Counted from the stretch's first letter, positions 9,310 through 17,904 are shown. The stretch is 64,000 nucleotides of DNA from Allomesorhizobium sp043769475 (GCF_043769475.1 NZ_CP171729.1:2480001-2544000); one strand, 5' to 3'. Notes: generated by a model not told the origin, from the letters alone. Made by a program: numbers and translations.

Positions 9310-9336
9310 GACATAAAGACTTGTTTATATCGTTAT
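9310..9336 (+). promoter_or_regulatory. Candidate operator, copy 1 (methionine/one-carbon motif)
   Basis: Within this AT-rich site lies ATAAAGACTTGTTTAT (9313-9328), a near-palindrome with arms ATAAAGA and TGTTTAT. Its reverse complement matches the site at 24581-24607 at 25 of 27 bases. It ends 30 bp before the start of the homocysteine methyltransferase gene, where a repressor would block transcription or initiation. Comparable AT-rich palindromes are known for ArsR-family regulators of methionine-cycle genes (SahR/SamR type), but the match is from memory and not verified. Confidence 0.6.
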
Positions 9337-9366
9337 CCTTCTGGAAGTTCCTAAAGGCGACAAACC

Positions 9367-10389
9367 ATGACCAATCCGATCGACGCGCTGCTGGCCGAAA
9401 AGGGCGTCCTGCTCGCCGACGGCGCGACGGGCACCAATCTGTTCGCCATGGGCCTGGAAGCCGGCGAGGCGCCGGAACTCTGGAACGAGACCGCTCCAGA
9501 AAAGATCACGGCGCTGCACCAGAATTTCGTCGACGCGGGCGCCGACATCATCCTCACCAACTCGTTTGGCGGAACGCGCCACCGGCTGAAACTGCACCAC
9601 GCGCAGGATCGTGTGCACGAGTTGAACAAGCGCGCGGCCGAGATCGCGCGCGCCGTGGCGGACAAGGCCGGGCGCAAGGTCATCGTCGCGGGCTCCGTCG
9701 GCCCGACCGGCGAACTGCTCCAGCCGCTCGGCGCGATGACTTATGACGAGGCGGTTCACGCCTTTTCCGAACAGATAAAGGGCCTGAAGGAAGGCGGCGC
9801 GGAAATTGCGTGGATCGAAACGATGTCCGCGCCCGACGAAGCCAAGGCCGCGGCGCAAGCCGCGATTGACGCCGGCATGCCCTACACCTACACGGTTTCC
9901 TTCGACACCGCCGGCCGCTCGATGATGGGCCTGGCGCCGAAGGATATCCACGGTCTTGCCGAAGGACTTCCCGAAAAACCAGTCGCGGTCGGCGCCAATT
10001 GCGGGGTCGGCGCTTCCGACATCCTGTCGTCGCTGCTCGACATGACTGCGGCGAAGCCCGAGGCGACCGTGATCGTCAAGGGCAATTGCGGCATTCCGGA
10101 ATTCCGCGGCACCGAAATCCACTATTCCGGTACTCCCGAACTGATGGCCGACTATGTCAGGCTGGCGGTCGACGGCGGCGCGAAAATCATCGGCGGCTGC
10201 TGCGGCACGTCGTTCGAGCATCTTGCGGCGATGCGGCATGCGCTCGACGCGCACCGCAAATCGGCCCGCCCGACGGTGGAGGCGATCGTCGAGCGCATCG
10301 GTCCGATGCGCAACAAGCAGGCGAGCCAGAGCGGTGGCACCGGCGAGACCAGCGACGCCCGCCGCGAGCGCCGCCGCGCGCGGGCCTGA
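9367..10389 (+). CDS. bmt: Betaine/homocysteine S-methyltransferase family protein
   Basis: A 340-residue TIM-barrel enzyme with the Pfam S-methyl_trans hallmarks: LLADGATGTNL at 15-24, ILTNSFGG near 62-69, and the zinc-binding cysteines Cys212 (GANCGVG) and Cys278-Cys279 (GGCCGTS). Homologues transfer a methyl group from glycine betaine, S-methylmethionine or a methyl-corrinoid to homocysteine to give methionine. The gene lies near an MttB-type/corrinoid system and shares an operator-like site with the methyl-THF methyltransferase gene. The C-terminal tail after about residue 310 is basic and low in complexity. It could be a free-standing betaine-homocysteine enzyme or a module accepting methyl groups from the corrinoid protein; the sequence does not decide. 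Confidence 0.85.
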   Translation: MTNPIDALLAEKGVLLADGATGTNLFAMGLEAGEAPELWNETAPEKITALHQNFVDAGADIILTNSFGGTRHRLKLHHAQDRVHELNKRAAEIARAVADKAGRKVIVAGSVGPTGELLQPLGAMTYDEAVHAFSEQIKGLKEGGAEIAWIETMSAPDEAKAAAQAAIDAGMPYTYTVSFDTAGRSMMGLAPKDIHGLAEGLPEKPVAVGANCGVGASDILSSLLDMTAAKPEATVIVKGNCGIPEFRGTEIHYSGTPELMADYVRLAVDGGAKIIGGCCGTSFEHLAAMRHALDAHRKSARPTVEAIVERIGPMRNKQASQSGGTGETSDARRERRRARA

Positions 10390-10481
10390 CGGCGGGGTCT
10401 TCAAAGAACGGCAATGTCGCATCGAAACCATGCCGAAGCGTAGCTCGGTTTCGGCAGGCGTGGACAAAGCTGTGAGGCTTC

Positions 10482-10513
10482 AAAAAAACGGCGGGGACAA
10501 CCGCCCTCGCCGT
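10482..10513 (-). terminator. Rho-independent terminator after the 10528-10980 gene
   Basis: On the minus strand a hairpin with arms ACGGCGAGG and CCCCGCCGT (one mismatch) ends in a run of seven T, just downstream of the stop of the hypothetical gene. Confidence 0.7.
10490..10512. repeat. 23-bp direct repeat, left copy
   Basis: The segment starting GGCGGGGACAA and ending CCTCGCCG recurs at 11206-11228 with 21 of 23 bases identical. Each copy forms a hairpin. The pair brackets the minus-strand hypothetical genes. Confidence 0.6.
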
Positions 10514-10527
10514 CTTACTCAGCGTTT

Positions 10528-10980
10528 TCAGCCCGGGCCGCCAAGTACCGCTTCGCTCAGCACGTGATGATAGTGTTCTTCCCGCTCCTCTAGCCATGCG
10601 TAAGCCTGCGGCCAGCTTGCAGGATCGGTGACTGGGAGCGGCAGGTTGGTGAGGTAGCAGCAGCCCTCATAGCCGCGCAGGCTGGCATCCAGCGCCAGGC
10701 CGAGATCCGGCTCATAGGCTTCTAGACGGTTCGCCGTGGTCGCAAAGCGTTCCCCGCGCTGTCCCCTGACGAACAGGCCAACGCTCCGGTTCGTAAGGTA
10801 CAGCGAGAGGACGAGATCGTCCGACACCCGCCGCCAGCGCGAATAGAGGCTGCCATGCTCGATCCGGACATCCTTCCGGTGGACGATATAGCCGTTCCAG
10901 AAGGTCTTGATCTCGGCAGCGGATATCGAACGCAGCCCAGTGCACGCGATATCCCATTCGTCAAGCGCACGGTTCGCCAT
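10528..10980 (-). CDS. Hypothetical protein
   Basis: I do not recognise this 150-residue protein. It is soluble in character, rich in aromatic and charged residues (WNGYIVHRKDVRIEHGSLYSRWRRV, a leucine-rich strand LVLSLYLTNRSVGLFVRG, and a C-terminal EEREEHYHHVLSEAV helix), without signal peptide, membrane span or metal motif. The ATG at 10980 has AGAGG upstream and lies 3 bp after the stop of a frameshifted reading frame (10984-11197), implying translational coupling with that remnant. A terminator follows directly. The unit, bracketed by 23-bp repeats, looks like accessory DNA. Function is unknown. Confidence 0.55.
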   Translation of the reverse strand: MANRALDEWDIACTGLRSISAAEIKTFWNGYIVHRKDVRIEHGSLYSRWRRVSDDLVLSLYLTNRSVGLFVRGQRGERFATTANRLEAYEPDLGLALDASLRGYEGCCYLTNLPLPVTDPASWPQAYAWLEEREEHYHHVLSEAVLGGPG

Positions 10981-10983
10981 GGA

Positions 10984-11197
10984 CTAGCCTCTTCGTTTGA
11001 CCTGTACCGGCCATTCGTCTGCGGAACACGGGATGCGGGCGATGACTACAGGACCACGATAGAAATCCATCTGATCGTGACCAGTACCCAAGCTCGGAAG
11101 GCCCTTTTTTCGCCAGTTCATCCGTAATTTCTCCCGCATACCCAAGCCAGAGAATATCACAAGGCCCATATGGGTGGACGAAATCGCGGCTCCGCAT
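10984..11197 (-). pseudogene. Small hypothetical gene with a frameshift
   Basis: Two overlapping minus-strand frames make one plausible small protein when one base is removed from the A6 run (T6 on the plus strand, 11105-11110). The first part reads MRSRDFVHPYGPCDIL and continues to DELAKK, and after correction it passes into PSLGTGHDQMDFYRGP and ends PVQVKRRG. The corrected product would be about 70 residues and would stop 3 bp before the next gene. Either the gene is broken or the base call is wrong. I do not recognise the family. The proposed ATG at 11197 has no clear ribosome binding site and lies next to the 11206-11228 repeat, so the real N-terminus may be missing. Confidence 0.35.
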
Positions 11198-11205
11198 GAA
11201 AGGCC

Positions 11206-11228
11206 GGCGGGGACAAACGTCCTCGCCG
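11206..11228. repeat. 23-bp direct repeat, right copy
   Basis: Partner of the 10490-10512 copy. Here it sits in a longer hairpin, 11201-11233, with arms of about 14 bp. No T-run follows on either strand, so it is not an obvious terminator. Confidence 0.6.
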
Positions 11229-11303
11229 GCCTGCCTCACCCGCCCATCGGCCAGTTCCCGGTATCAGAAGGACGCCGTCTGAAGGGAACCGGCCGCATCG
11301 CCG

Positions 11304-13304
11304 CTACCGCTTGCCGCTGTCCAGCGCCGAGGCGAGGCGCACCAGCGAGAGGAACTCCGTCCTGTAGCCATAAGGATCGGCTCCACGGGCGGCGGCGGCG
11401 ATTTCGATGATCTTGTCGTAGCCCAGCTTTTCCGTCTGGTCGGCATTGCGCAGCTTCTGGCCGAAGGCCGCGACCGCGACCGAGAAGCGCTGGTCGTCGC
11501 TGGCGGCGGCAAGCGTCGGCGCCTCGTTGGTGGCGGTGACCGGCGTGGTGATCAGCTTCGACACATCACCGTCCGGCAATTTGTAGCGGATCTTCACGAA
11601 GGCATATTCCCCGGCATTTTGGACGCCTGACGAACGGTTGGCCGTGGCCGAGCCGTAGCGCAGATTATCGATCATCACCGCCGGGCTGCCCGTCGGCGTG
11701 ATCTCGTAGATCGCGGTCACCGAATGCCCGGAGCCTATCTCGCCGGCGTCGATGCGGTCATTGTTGAAATCCTCGCGCTTGAGCGCCCGGGTTTCGTAGC
11801 CGATCAGCCTGTATTCCGAGACTTTTTCCGTATTGAACTCAACCTGGATTTTCACGTCCTTGGCGATGGGAAACAGCGTAGAGGAGGCGTCCTGAACGAG
11901 CACTTTTTCCGCTTCGGCGAGCGTGTCGATATAGGCGGCGGTACCGTTGCCGTTCTGGGCGATGGTCTGCATCATCTGGTCGTTCAAATTGCCGCGGCCG
12001 AAGCCGAATACCGAAAGGAACACGCCGCTTTCGCGCTTTTCCTCGATCAGCCGCTTCAACTCGTCGTCGTCGCTCTGGCCGACATTGAAGTCGCCGTCGG
12101 TGGCGAGCATGACCCGGTTGACCCCGCCTTCGACGAAGGATTTTTCGGCGAGCCGATAGGCCTCCCGGATGCCCGCCTCGCCGGCCGTCGAGCCGCCGGG
12201 AGTAAGCGTGTCGATTGCCTGCAGGATCTTTTCGCGCTCAGACGCCCTGGTCGGTTCGAGCACCGTCCCGGCCGCACCCGCATAGGTGACGATCGAGACT
12301 GTGTCGTCAGGCTTGAGCTTGCCGACCAGGAGCCGGAAGGCCGAGCGCAGCAGCGGCAGCTTGTCCTGTTCGTCCATCGAGCCGGAAACGTCGATCAGGA
12401 AGACCAGGTTGGCCTTGGGCTGCTCGGCGGGCTTCACGTCAAAACCCTTGATCGCGACGTGCATCAGCCTTGTGTGGTCGTTCCACGGCGTCGGCATGAC
12501 CGTCACCGTCGAATTGAACGGGGTTTCGGCGGTCTCCGGGCCTTTCCAGTCATAGGGGAAATAGTTGATCATCTCTTCGACGCGCACCGTGTCGGGCTGC
12601 GGCAACACCCCTTCCTTCAGCGAACGCCGAACGAAGGAGTAGGACGCGGTGTCGACGTCGACGGAAAAGGTCGAGACTGGGGTTTCCAGCGCGGAGCGGA
12701 CCGGATTGGTCTCGAATTCCTGGACGCGGTCATTGGATTCCTCCATCGGAATGATTGCGTCGGACGGCGCGTACACCATCTGGTCGGGCATCGATCTGGA
12801 GCCGCCGGCAAAGCCGACCGCGCCGCCTATGGGGGCGACGCTCTCGGCCGCAGGCGCCATCGCTGCGGCGGGCGCGGATTGTGGGGCCGGTCGCGGCTCG
12901 GCCGACAAGGCCGCGACATCGCGGCGTGCGGCGTCGGCTTCGCTCTTCTTCGGCGAGACCTGGAGCCGCTGATGCGGCGCTTCGGCCACCTCGCGGTCGG
13001 TGCCGACCACGAAGGGCGATTGCGGACGGTCCATCAGATAGAATGTGGCGTAACCTGCGATCGGCAGGGCGACGAGCGTCGCCAGCGCCGGCGCCGCCGC
13101 GTAGAGCTTCTTCTGCATCATCCCACTCCAGAGCCTTGTTGCTCGTTCGGTGAGACGAAGACCCGGCCGCGATCCTTGGGCCGGGGCGGAAGAATCTTTT
13201 TGATCGTAGGCGCGGAGCGCTGCCTGAAGCGCGCGCGACTTCGCGTCCCGGCCCGGAGGCGGCGCGGAAATCGTCCGCAGCATGTCGAGTTCATCGTTCG
13301 CCAT
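11304..13304 (-). CDS. VWA domain-containing protein (YfbK type) with DUF3520 C-terminus
   Basis: The product from ATG 13304 is 666 residues. A single hydrophobic span lies at about 69-90, after a cytoplasmic N-terminus, so most of the chain is probably periplasmic. A von Willebrand factor A domain starts near residue 295 with a complete MIDAS motif DVSGS at 305-309. A pre-VWA region (SVDVDTASYSFVRRSL, MINYFPYDW) and the C-terminal DUF3520 region are typical of the YfbK group. It begins directly after the stop of the ECF sigma factor gene (a GTG at 13310 overlaps that stop, but ATG 13304 is more natural), so the two form an operon. The N-terminal cytoplasmic tail followed by one span is the layout of anti-sigma factors, so it may restrain the sigma factor; that is inference. 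Confidence 0.85.
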   Translation of the reverse strand: MANDELDMLRTISAPPPGRDAKSRALQAALRAYDQKDSSAPAQGSRPGLRLTERATRLWSGMMQKKLYAAAPALATLVALPIAGYATFYLMDRPQSPFVVGTDREVAEAPHQRLQVSPKKSEADAARRDVAALSAEPRPAPQSAPAAAMAPAAESVAPIGGAVGFAGGSRSMPDQMVYAPSDAIIPMEESNDRVQEFETNPVRSALETPVSTFSVDVDTASYSFVRRSLKEGVLPQPDTVRVEEMINYFPYDWKGPETAETPFNSTVTVMPTPWNDHTRLMHVAIKGFDVKPAEQPKANLVFLIDVSGSMDEQDKLPLLRSAFRLLVGKLKPDDTVSIVTYAGAAGTVLEPTRASEREKILQAIDTLTPGGSTAGEAGIREAYRLAEKSFVEGGVNRVMLATDGDFNVGQSDDDELKRLIEEKRESGVFLSVFGFGRGNLNDQMMQTIAQNGNGTAAYIDTLAEAEKVLVQDASSTLFPIAKDVKIQVEFNTEKVSEYRLIGYETRALKREDFNNDRIDAGEIGSGHSVTAIYEITPTGSPAVMIDNLRYGSATANRSSGVQNAGEYAFVKIRYKLPDGDVSKLITTPVTATNEAPTLAAASDDQRFSVAVAAFGQKLRNADQTEKLGYDKIIEIAAAARGADPYGYRTEFLSLVRLASALDSGKR

Positions 13305-13306
13305 GG

Positions 13307-13873
13307 TCACACTTCCCCGACCGAGCGCGTGAGCAGCTTCAGCCGTTTCTTCGCTTCATGGATGTGCCAGGAAACCGTCGCCTCCGCGCAGGCCATCGCG
13401 TCGGCTGCCCCGGCGTGGCTCAGGCCTTCGCCATAGACCAGAAGCACCGCATCCCGCTGCTTGTCCGGCAGTTCGCGCACCGCCGCCCAGAGCCGCTCGG
13501 CCTGGCCGTCGGGCTCCGGGATCGCTTCGCCGCCGATCAGCATATGGACGCCGAAGGCCTGCACCTTCACCGTCTCGCGGGCACTTTTGCGCATCATGTC
13601 GCGGGCAGCGTTCAGCGTCAGGGCATAGAGCCACGTCGTGAACGTCGCCCCGCCGCGGTAGGAGCGGATCGTCCGGCCGAGACGCGCACAGACTTCCTGC
13701 GCGATGTCTTCGGCGTCGGCCCTGCGGCCGCACCAGCGATAGGCGACGCGATAGACGAAATCATAGTGCCGTTCGACCAATCGGCCGAAAGCCGCCCTGT
13801 CGCCGTCCCCAGCCCGCCCGATCAGTTCCTGGTCGGAGGCTTCTTCGCTTTGTTCCAGCATCATCGCCATCAT
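13307..13873 (-). CDS. ECF-type RNA polymerase sigma factor
   Basis: A sigma-70 family protein of about 188 residues with region 2 (FGRLVERHYDFVYRVAYRWCG, DAEDIAQEVCARLG, TFTTWLYALTLNAARD) and region 4 (LPDKQRDAVLLVYGEGLSHAGAADAMACAEATVSWHIHEAKKRL). The frame is open further upstream through repeat DNA to 14098, but that extension (SPTRGEGRSR and similar) is translated repeat sequence. The start is placed at ATG 13873; ATG 13861 (MLEQSEE) is an alternative, and neither has a strong Shine-Dalgarno. It is coupled to the downstream VWA-domain gene. Its promoter target is unknown. Confidence 0.85.
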   Translation of the reverse strand: MMAMMLEQSEEASDQELIGRAGDGDRAAFGRLVERHYDFVYRVAYRWCGRRADAEDIAQEVCARLGRTIRSYRGGATFTTWLYALTLNAARDMMRKSARETVKVQAFGVHMLIGGEAIPEPDGQAERLWAAVRELPDKQRDAVLLVYGEGLSHAGAADAMACAEATVSWHIHEAKKRLKLLTRSVGEV

Positions 13874-13967
13874 CGCATGGTGGACGATTTGATTGCGGCG
13901 TTCCTTGGGGTGGCGGGAAGAATTATTTTTTGGAGGGGAGATCGGGGTGGGGTCGCTGCGGCTTCTT

Positions 13968-14172
13968 CCTTCTCCCCTTGTGGGAGAAGGTGGCCGACCT
14001 TGTGGGAGAAGGTGGCCGAGCGGAGCGAGGTCGGATGAGGGGTGTTGGACGGAGTGCCCAGTCCGATAATTGGCTGCTTCGACATTGCTCGTGCCCATTT
14101 TTCCGCCTCATTCCATCCAACACCCCTCATCCGTCCTGGCGCTTCGCGCCAATCCACCTTCTCCCACAAGGG
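13968..14172. repeat. Inverted pair of rhizobial intergenic repeats with a 22-bp tandem duplication
   Basis: Copy A (13968-14049) runs from CCTTCTCCCC to GGTGTTGGA, and an inverted partial copy B (14116-14172) runs from TCCAACACCCCTCATCC to CTCCCACAAGGG. Copy A contains a perfect tandem duplication of 22 bp, CCTTGTGGGAGAAG followed by GTGGCCGA, at 13976-13997 and 13998-14019. This is the common short repeat found between genes in Mesorhizobium-type genomes. Together with the rest of 13874-14676 it forms an 800-bp stretch with no gene I can support; 14173-14676 holds several GC-rich hairpins (for example CCATGGC with GCCATGG near 14450) of unknown meaning. Confidence 0.7.
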
Positions 14173-14676
14173 CGCGCTTCATCATCGCCACGCCCGGTTT
14201 TCACCGTCTGGCCTCTGTCAAAGAACGCTCCCCATTCGCGAGGAGGTAGTCCGGGAAGCGGGGCGCTTGGCCGAGCCTTCCGAAACTAAATACGTGGCGC
14301 GACTTCCGCGCCCCGCCGGCGATTTCTGTCCCCGCCCGTTCCGCTGCGCCCTTAAAACCTTGCGGCTTTTCGGGCCTGTGTGCTCCTCCAGCACGCCGGG
14401 ACCGTATTGTCCCGAGGGGAACCACTGGGCAGAGCCTCCCCGGCCCCATGGCTTCGTCGGCCATGGAACGGAGGCGCCGATCCTTCCCCGCTTTCGAACG
14501 ACTCCGGAGCGTTCCCGGCAGGAAGGACGGCTGCGATTATGCGGGAGGGGCAAGGGGTGTGGACAAACACGGATGCGAAGATTCTACAAGAATCCTACAT
14601 CCCATTGATCCGTAAAGCGGATTTCTTCAATCGGGCCGGAACGAGCGTGGATTTTGTCCACGCAGGTAGCCCGGCG

Positions 14677-15394
14677 TCAAAGGCCGGCGAACGCTGCCAT
14701 ATGAAAAGCCTGCTCGTCGGCGGGATAGCGGTATTCCGTTCCGTAGGGGCAGGCATTTCGGTCGAGGCAGCCACCGTCGCGGCACGGCGCTCCATCAGGG
14801 CCGCGGACATGCGACAGGCAGGCTTCGTGGGCAAAACCGGACTCGGAATGTGCGCCTACCGGACAGGCTTTCAGGCAAGGTTTTCCGATACATAGATCGC
14901 AGAGATGAATCGGTTTCTCAGGCGGCGGGATGGCGAGTTCGGTCTCGAACAGCAGCGCCCCGCGATAGGCGTGCCAGAGGCCGAACTCCGGGTGCATGAG
15001 TATGCCGAGCGGCGACGGCTTCAGGCCCTCGGCGCGGATCGCCCATTGCTGGAACGGCAGATACGGCTTGTCGGACGGCGAGATCGCTCGCGCGCCGAAT
15101 TCTTGCGCGGCCTCGCCGATGATTTGGCGCGACCATGTGTCGAGCGGGTTTTCCAGGCCGGCCGGCTGGGTTTCGCGCCAGCGCAGGAAATGCGGCCAAG
15201 GCGCGGAGCCGGCCTGGCCGACGAGGAGGATGGATTTGGCGGGAGCGCCGGAGGGGCCAAGGGGCGCATCTTCCGCGCCGAAATTCAAGCCGCCTCGCAG
15301 GATGAGACCGTGCGGCGAAAAGGGCGGCGGAAATCTGTCCCGCAATATCTTGGGGCGTTTCCACTGCGACGATGAACGCTCTATGTTGCATCAT
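14677..15394 (-). pseudogene. 4Fe-4S ferredoxin-like protein (QueG-like), frameshifted near its start
   Basis: The main frame (14677-15345) encodes a protein with an eight-cysteine-type cluster region: CDLCIGKPCLKACP, then Cys residues in HEACLSHVRG, APCRDGGCLDRNACPYG. This suggests two iron-sulphur clusters, as in the C-terminal part of epoxyqueuosine reductase-like proteins. The first part, with LLVGQAGSAPWPHF, resembles domains that bind a cofactor. The frame has only a TTG start, but a second frame begins at ATG 15394 (MMQHRAFIVAVETPQDIAG). Deleting one T from the TTTT run (AAAA at about 15318-15321 on the plus strand) fuses them as QISAALSPHGLILRGG, which reads naturally. So the gene has a single-base frameshift, real or a sequencing error. 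The substrate is unknown. Confidence 0.65.
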
Positions 15395-15556
15395 GTCGAA
15401 CCGCCACCCGCCTCGCGTCACTTGCACGAAAGCATCGTGAGGAAGGAACGCTGGGGCACGACATCACCCCTTCTTGTCCGGATCGCGGAATGCCGATCTC
15501 CAGACTTCCTTGTGGATGATTTCGGCGACTTTAGCCCCGCCTGCTTCGGGCTCCTT

Positions 15557-17131
15557 TCAAGTGAAGGCGTCGGGCATGGACTCCTTCTTCTTCGCGATGA
15601 AATCCTTCAGACCGTCGTCGATGCCCTGGTCGAGCGGCGGCGCCTCGTAGGTTTCCAGCCAGCGGCGGGCAAGCTCGTTGGCGCGCTGCGGCGCGGTCTT
15701 CTGGCCCTCGGCCAGCCACTGCTCGTAGGAATTGTTGTCGGCGATCGCCGAGCGGTAGAAGGCGGTCTGGAAATTGGCCTGCGTGTGGTCGCAGCCGAGA
15801 TAATGGCTGCCCGGGCCGACCTGGCGGATGGCGTCCATTGCCTGGCCGTTTTCCGAAAGGTCGACGCCCTCGGCGAACTTTTGGGTCATGCCGAGCTGGT
15901 CGACGTCCATCATGAACTTTTCGTAGCAGGAGGCGAGGCCGCCTTCGAGCCAACCGGCCGAATGGAGGACAAAGTTGGTGCCGGCCAGGATCGTGGAGTT
16001 CAGCGTGTTGGCGCTTTCGTAAGCAGCCTGCGCATCCGGAACTTTCGATGCGCAGAGCGAGCCGCCGGTGCGGAACGGCAGGCCGACACGGCGGGCAAGC
16101 TGGGCCGCGCCATAGGACACCAGCGACGGCTCAGGCGTACCAAAAGTCGGCGCGCCTGACTGCATCGAGATCGAGGAAGCAAAAGTGCCGAACAGCACCG
16201 GCGCGCCGGGGCGGATAAGCTGGGTGAGCGAGGCCCCGGCCAGCACTTCTGCCAGAACCTGGGTCAGCGTGCCGGCGACTGTGACCGGGCTCATCGCGCC
16301 GGCCAGGATGAACGGCGTCACGATGCAGGCCTGGTTGTTGCGGGCATAGACCTTCAGCGCGCCGAGCATCGTCTCGTCGAACACCATCGGCGAATTGGCG
16401 TTGATCAAGCTGGTGAGCACGGTGTTGTCGCCAACGAACTGGTCGCCGAACAGGATTTTCGCCATCGCGACCGTGTCTTCGGCGCGCTCCGGCGCTGTGA
16501 CCGAGCCCATGAACGGCTTGTCGGAATATTTGATGTGCGAATAAATCATGTCGAGGTGGCGCTTGTTGACCGGCACGTCGACCGGCTCGCACACCGTGCC
16601 GCCCGAATGGTGGATGGACGGCGCCATATAGGCGAGCTTCACGAAATTGCGGAAATCCTCGATCGTCGCGTAGCGGCGGTTACCGTCGAGGTCGCGCACG
16701 AAGGGCGGGCCGTAGACCGGCGCGAAAACGGTGCCCTTGCCGCCGATCTCGACCGAACGCTCGGGATTGCGGGCATGCTGGGTGTAGCTCGACGGTGCGG
16801 TCTTGAGCAGCGCGCGGCACAAGCCCTTGGGGAAGTGGACACGCTCGCCTCTGACGTCGGCGCCGGCTTCCTTGAACAGCGCAAGCGCCTCGGCATCGTC
16901 GCGGAACTCGATGCCGATCTCCTCGAGAACGGTGTCGGCATTGGCCTCGATGAGCGCCAGGCCTTCCTCATCAAGCACTTCGTAGACGTTGATCTTGCGC
17001 TTTATGTAGGTGAGCTGCGTGCCGGGTCCGCCGCCCGAACGGGCCGCCCGCCTGGCCGCGGCGCCACCGCTGGCGGCGCGCCCTCGCCGTGCATTGGAGG
17101 CTTCCTGCTCGGACAAGAGGTTCTCTTCCAT
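15557..17131 (-). CDS. Trimethylamine methyltransferase (MttB) family protein, non-pyrrolysine
   Basis: A 524-residue MttB-superfamily protein: after a low-complexity basic N-terminus (ARRGRAASGGAAARRAARSGG) comes LTYIKRKINVYEVLDEEGLALIEANADTVLEEIGIEF, GTVFAPVYGPPFVRDLDG, SGGTVCEPVDVP, ANSPMVFDE and GLPFRTGGSLC. No internal TAG is read, so this is a pyrrolysine-free member. Characterised members of that type demethylate quaternary amines (MtgB, glycine betaine; others carnitine or proline betaine) and methylate a corrinoid protein. The start is ATG 17131 because AAGGA lies nine bases upstream; an ATG at 17140 has no room for a binding site. The corrinoid protein gene is divergent, about 1 kb away, and the activase and methyl-THF enzyme are further along. 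Glycine betaine is the best guess for substrate. Confidence 0.88.
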   Translation of the reverse strand: MEENLLSEQEASNARRGRAASGGAAARRAARSGGGPGTQLTYIKRKINVYEVLDEEGLALIEANADTVLEEIGIEFRDDAEALALFKEAGADVRGERVHFPKGLCRALLKTAPSSYTQHARNPERSVEIGGKGTVFAPVYGPPFVRDLDGNRRYATIEDFRNFVKLAYMAPSIHHSGGTVCEPVDVPVNKRHLDMIYSHIKYSDKPFMGSVTAPERAEDTVAMAKILFGDQFVGDNTVLTSLINANSPMVFDETMLGALKVYARNNQACIVTPFILAGAMSPVTVAGTLTQVLAEVLAGASLTQLIRPGAPVLFGTFASSISMQSGAPTFGTPEPSLVSYGAAQLARRVGLPFRTGGSLCASKVPDAQAAYESANTLNSTILAGTNFVLHSAGWLEGGLASCYEKFMMDVDQLGMTQKFAEGVDLSENGQAMDAIRQVGPGSHYLGCDHTQANFQTAFYRSAIADNNSYEQWLAEGQKTAPQRANELARRWLETYEAPPLDQGIDDGLKDFIAKKKESMPDAFT

Positions 17132-17289
17132 CGAAATCATCCTTAGAAATCAAGCGATCCGCGCCTGACGGCGCCATTGCCCGGATCGTAGCCATGACCC
17201 TTTAGCGAAACGGCCCGCCAGCGCCAAGCACTGTCGCAATGAAGACAAGGGGATCAGGCGTTTCGCCGGTCGGCGCGAAGGCGAGCCGA

Positions 17290-17904
17290 TCAGAATCTGA
17301 ACCCCTCGGGAACGTTGTAGTTCCAGTATCCTTCCTCGACGAGTTCGCTGATGCGCCATCCCTCGGGCGTGCGCGAGAGCCTGTCGCGATACCAGAGCCC
17401 CTGGAAGAACACCTGCCGCTTGCCCTCGCCGATCGCGACGACCATGGGACAAGAGCAATGCACCCGCGCGCCGGCCTCGTCGCCCCGGACGTCGAGCAGG
17501 ATCGTCGAAATGGCATGTTGCGACATCAGTATCTTCGAGAGCGCCCTTTCGAGGTAGACCACGTGCTCCTCCACGCCGCTCCGGATGCCGCCTGTCACCG
17601 TGTCGTCGAGAACGGCGTCGGCCGTGAAGATGTTGCGGTAGGTGTCCCAATCGCGATCGTCGACCGCGTAGCAATAGCGAACGAGCAGATCCTCGATCTC
17701 CAACCGGTCGGAAATCTCCTGCAGTGAAAGCGTCATGCGATCATCTCCTCTGTTGGCATCCCGGCTCGCGGGGTTGGCAATGGACGATGGAGCGGCGGTG
17801 TAGCCCGCGGTGAGGCCTGCCAAACCCGCGGCGGCATGCGCCGATGCCTGCATAAATCTACGCCTCGATCGGCTGAAATGCGGCCTGCTCTCGCTGATGC
17901 CCAT
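17290..17904 (-). CDS. SnoaL-like (NTF2-fold) protein with Tat signal
   Basis: The 204-residue product begins with a twin-arginine signal, SRSRRRFMQASAHAAAGLAGL, followed by Ala-rich residues up to a possible cleavage site near 45, so it is probably exported folded. The mature part is a SnoaL_4-type NTF2 fold: ISDRLEIEDLLVRYCYAVDDRDWDTY, FTADAVLDD, GRIRSGVEE-like segment, VHCSCPMV and YWNYNVPEG. Family members include dehydratases, isomerases and dioxygenase small subunits. GGAGGAG precedes ATG 17904, so the long upstream extension to 18015 was rejected. It lies between the MttB-type gene (same strand) and the corrinoid gene (divergent). A Tat-exported NTF2 protein has no known part in corrinoid methyl transfer. 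Confidence 0.78.
   Translation of the reverse strand: MGISESRPHFSRSRRRFMQASAHAAAGLAGLTAGYTAAPSSIANPASRDANRGDDRMTLSLQEISDRLEIEDLLVRYCYAVDDRDWDTYRNIFTADAVLDDTVTGGIRSGVEEHVVYLERALSKILMSQHAISTILLDVRGDEAGARVHCSCPMVVAIGEGKRQVFFQGLWYRDRLSRTPEGWRISELVEEGYWNYNVPEGFRF

Noticed and set aside
11201..11233. Terminator hairpin
   Set aside because: A strong stem is present but no U-run follows on either strand.
13976..14019. CRISPR-like tandem repeat
   Set aside because: Only two perfect 22-bp copies with no spacer; this is a slip within a common intergenic repeat.
13874..14098. N-terminal extension of the sigma factor
   Set aside because: The extension translates intergenic repeat DNA and does not look like a sigma factor N-terminus.
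14185..14676. Structured RNA or cobalamin riboswitch
   Set aside because: Several hairpins and a CCACTGG string occur, but no B12-box or other riboswitch core could be matched, and no cobalamin gene follows.
15557..17131. Pyrrolysine-type MttB
   Set aside because: No in-frame TAG is present and no pyl genes are seen.
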